Of a DNA stretch of 20,076 nt, positions 18,063 through 20,076 are shown piece after piece. The notes under the pieces were generated by a model that was not told where the DNA came from, did not search any database, and saw only the letters and a list, made by a program, of their open reading frames with translations. Numbering within the stretch: the first letter of the stretch is position 1; every line of letters starts with the position of its first letter. The position numbers and the translations under genes are program-made. Origin of the DNA: Polymyxa betae (Eukaryota; Endomyxa; Phytomyxea; Plasmodiophorida; Plasmodiophoridae); NCBI GenBank assembly GCA_003693705.1, contig RBZT01000466.1, positions 1 through 20,076 of the forward strand, written 5' to 3'.

Positions 18063-18517
18063 TCACAATGACCGCACACTACGGCGATTGAGGGTTGCGC
18101 CGACACCCTCATCATCCCGCCCTCCCATGCGAAATCAACCACGTCTTGAGCTGTTTCCAGGGCGATAGCTGTGAACTTTGCCAGGGAGTGTTTTGGGCTG
18201 ATTTTATTGCGGTGGTATCTGAGGAAACAGAAACGGGAGACAATGGCTCTCGAATGCTCCCACCCCTGAGGATTCTTCAGTGAATTGTGTGAGCGCGTAA
18301 TGTGACTGCACGGTTCGTGGTGCATGTCTGCCAGACAGTTGGAATGCCTCCAACTTTTCTTTCGGGACTGTCCTGGCGCCGATGCGCTCCTGCCACTTTC
18401 GCACGTCTGTTGGACGGAAGCGGACCTGACTCGTCCGGAGAGCGACCTTGAAGAAACCCTAGATGAGCTCGTATCAGCTGAAATAGATAACTCATTGGCG
18501 GGAAACCGGCTCGACAT
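18063..18517 (-). pseudogene. unrecognised minus-strand ORF truncated by the pogo insertion
   Basis: A minus-strand frame with ATG at 18517 stays open into the pogo end. Outside the element its last part reads SLAKFTAIALETAQDVVDFA, then SIAVVCGHCD, which looks coding. The N-terminal 70 codons are Ser/Arg-rich and less convincing. An overlapping frame (18404-18204) contains RKWQERIGARTVPKEKLEAF and may be an earlier exon in another phase. Deleting the pogo element with one TA joins CGHCD in phase with SPRASSSPCGAGD on the left side. No domain recognised. Confidence 0.3.
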
Positions 18518-18689
18518 GGGTGCGTTGTAGAAGCGTCGAGGGCGTCAACTCGTGATTCGTGACTCGCCACGTCGGCAGAAGCAGCCCGGTATCCCGCATT
18601 GGTTCGGGCAGCAGTGGCAGCACTGTATCAATCCACCAGTTCAGCTTGTCGGCGATGATCTGCGTCAGATCGTGAGGCCGCGACTCCAA
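18492..18689 (-). pseudogene. unrecognised coding-like fragment
   Basis: The minus-strand frame reads QIIADKLNWWIDTVLPLLPE, then GLLLPTWRVTNHELTPSTLL. The Trp/Leu/Pro pattern and lack of low complexity suggest real protein. No family recognised. It is probably part of the same gene as the neighbouring minus-strand fragments; the phases differ, so an intron or frameshift must lie at each junction. Confidence 0.3.
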
Positions 18690-18718
18690 ATGCCCTAGAT
18701 AACCATCATTTGGTAGTT

Positions 18719-19080
18719 CTACAACGATCTAAACGCCAGGCAGTGCCGCTTAAGTGTCCTTGGTGTGCGCTTGAACGACTTCGATTCCCAAGTCCTTGTA
18801 GGCGTAGACAGCGCAAACCGGATATCAGCGACCTTGGCGCGGCACCATTCTTGACTTCTGATCGAGCGGGTCCATAGCTGCACGGCAGCGGTCATGAACG
18901 TCAGCACCTCTGAGTAGACTGCCTCCGGAAGTGTACACGACTCTGAACACAACTTCGCCCAGGCTTGTATCTTGGCGTCTGTTTCCAATAGATGCTTGGC
19001 AGCGACGTCCCAAACCTCCGGGCTTTCCAGAACCGTGCTAACACTAGCATGACCTCCACGGGCGCCACGATTCTGCCGCT
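18719..19080 (-). pseudogene. unrecognised coding-like fragment, upstream part of the interrupted gene
   Basis: The frame is open on the minus strand from about 19080 (directly after CTCTCTAG, a possible acceptor) to a TAG at 18721. It contains SPEVWDVAAKHLLETDAKIQ, WAKLCSESCTLPEAVYSEVL, then TFMTAAVQLWTRSIRSQEW and a basic end. About 120 codons, helix-rich, with no recognised domain. The first ATG is at 18988, so the fragment probably begins as an internal exon. Confidence 0.35.
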
Positions 19081-20076
19081 AGAGAGTACGAGTCCGGAAT
19101 GTGGTCTCTTGGCGCAGATATCGAAGTGGATCCAAATGACACTATTTTACGCAAACAAACGGGAATAGCATAATACAGGATGGATGGAGTTTATTATACA
19201 GCATCTTACCAATCATGCATGTCTTTCAAGGGCTGTTGATGCTTTTGATCATTGTTAGCCAATCAGATCGCTGGAAATCAAAGGCACCAATTTTGCGCGC
19301 GTCTTGAAAAGTTTCCCGCTTAATATCTGCATAGTCTAGACTGAGTGCGAACGGCAATATTGTCGGGCATAAGATTGAACCTTTCCGGATTATGGGCGCG
19401 ATTCTGCCAGAATCAGATAAACATGTGTCGACTTGTGATAAGCGCGGGCCATTACAGCGTAGTTGTAATGGGCGACATCCATCATGGCGCTGGCAACGAG
19501 CCGGAAGTTATTCTTGAAAAATGCTGCTCGCAATTAGATCTTTACCATGACATGGTAGAGGCACGTACAGTATCCAGTTTCGATCTGCCGAGACAGCCTT
19601 GTATCACGAAACAACGGAATAAGACTGATCAAGTGCGCATGTAATGTAATACCTGAACGTAACGGCATTTCTATTTACAATAACATTATCATTTTGAAAA
19701 CTGTCAATATTTGGGATCGCGTTCTTTGGCAGGCTTCGAATTGCCAGATCGGTGGCCTGCAGTTCCGCTGTTGATATGTGTTGGTTTTCTCGCTCGGTGA
19801 GCGGCTACGATTCAGAACGATGTGAGCCGAACACAATCAATAACAGAATGAGATGTATTAGAAGTGAAAATTGATCTTTAAATACTCGAGTCTATTAGGG
19901 CGCTCTCATACCTTGGTAAACTCCGCGGCGGAGTTTTCATCCACCGTGGCTGTAGGCCATCACCCACTGGTTTCACAGTATAGTAATTCTGCGCGTCGGG
20001 GTTCTCGAGCGACTTGGGTTGTTGTGGAGGCGCCACACTGCTGGAAGGTGTACAGATACTAGTCGAGTGTTGGCTC
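19081..20076. other. no supported gene
   Basis: Open frames (19345-19644 and 19871-20062, +) show no motif and are not called. The only structure noted is the 19-bp quasi-palindrome at 19918-19936. Confidence 0.45.
19918..19936. repeat. 19-bp quasi-palindrome
   Basis: AAACTCCGC-g-GCGGAGTTT: perfect 9-bp arms around one base. Function unknown; followed by TT but no long T run, so a terminator is not implied. Confidence 0.6.

Noticed and set aside
18204-18404. RKWQ...GRHAPRTVQSHYA resembling the end of a tyrosine recombinase (Crypton-like)
   Set aside because: Only a loose Y and H/R spacing; no upstream Arg or H-x-x-R box. Kept only as part of an unrecognised gene.
19345-19644. 99-codon plus-strand ORF
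   Set aside because: No recognisable motif or supporting context; length is expected by chance at this composition.

Overview
This is a eukaryotic window, a dense and partly decayed patchwork of DNA transposons with a few unrecognised genes. Coding pieces are joined across short introns (45-57 nt where the joins are cleanest, several with CTAAC or TACTAAT branch-like sequences before the AG). Together with a Plavaka-type (KDZ superfamily) transposase, a pogo element, a two-gene PIF/Harbinger element and a SWIM-type MULE remnant, this suggests a fungus (possibly early-diverging) or an oomycete. I cannot decide between them from the sequence. I see no bacterial operons, no rRNA or tRNA and no CRISPR.

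Layout. 1-1164: C-terminal part of a Mutator-like transposase with a SWIM zinc finger, cut by the window edge. 1306-8998: a probable 7.7-kb DNA transposon. It is bordered by two arrays of CATTATG/CATAATG palindromic half-sites whose outermost 27 bp match each other in inverted orientation (23/27). Inside lie a decayed Plavaka-like transposase (about 2260-5283, +), an unrecognised minus-strand ORF with one nonsense codon (5648-6268), and an unrecognised three-exon gene (6236-7430, +) whose splice sites are preserved but which carries in-frame stops. 9320-10034 (-): fragment of an unidentified multi-pass membrane protein. 10304-12874: a complete PIF/Harbinger element with inverted ends, a 3-bp flank repeat, a DDE nuclease gene (+) and a convergent Myb/SANT-like gene (-). 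Both genes are damaged. 13467-14959 (+): an unrecognised ORF followed by a broken SET-domain gene. 16040-18060: a complete 2,021-bp pogo element with 26-bp inverted ends flanked by TA, carrying a nearly intact transposase on the minus strand. It appears to have landed in an older minus-strand gene whose pieces lie on both sides (15794-16037 and 18063-19080). From 19081 to the end I see no gene.

How the parts relate. Three independent cut-and-paste systems can be delimited here: the Plavaka-like, Harbinger and pogo elements. The pogo copy is the best preserved and probably the youngest. The Harbinger copy keeps its DDE triad but has two nonsense codons and two frameshifts in the nuclease and one nonsense codon in the Myb partner. 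The Plavaka-like element is the oldest by number of frameshifts, yet its downstream cargo gene is far better preserved than its transposase. That is the most curious feature of the window.
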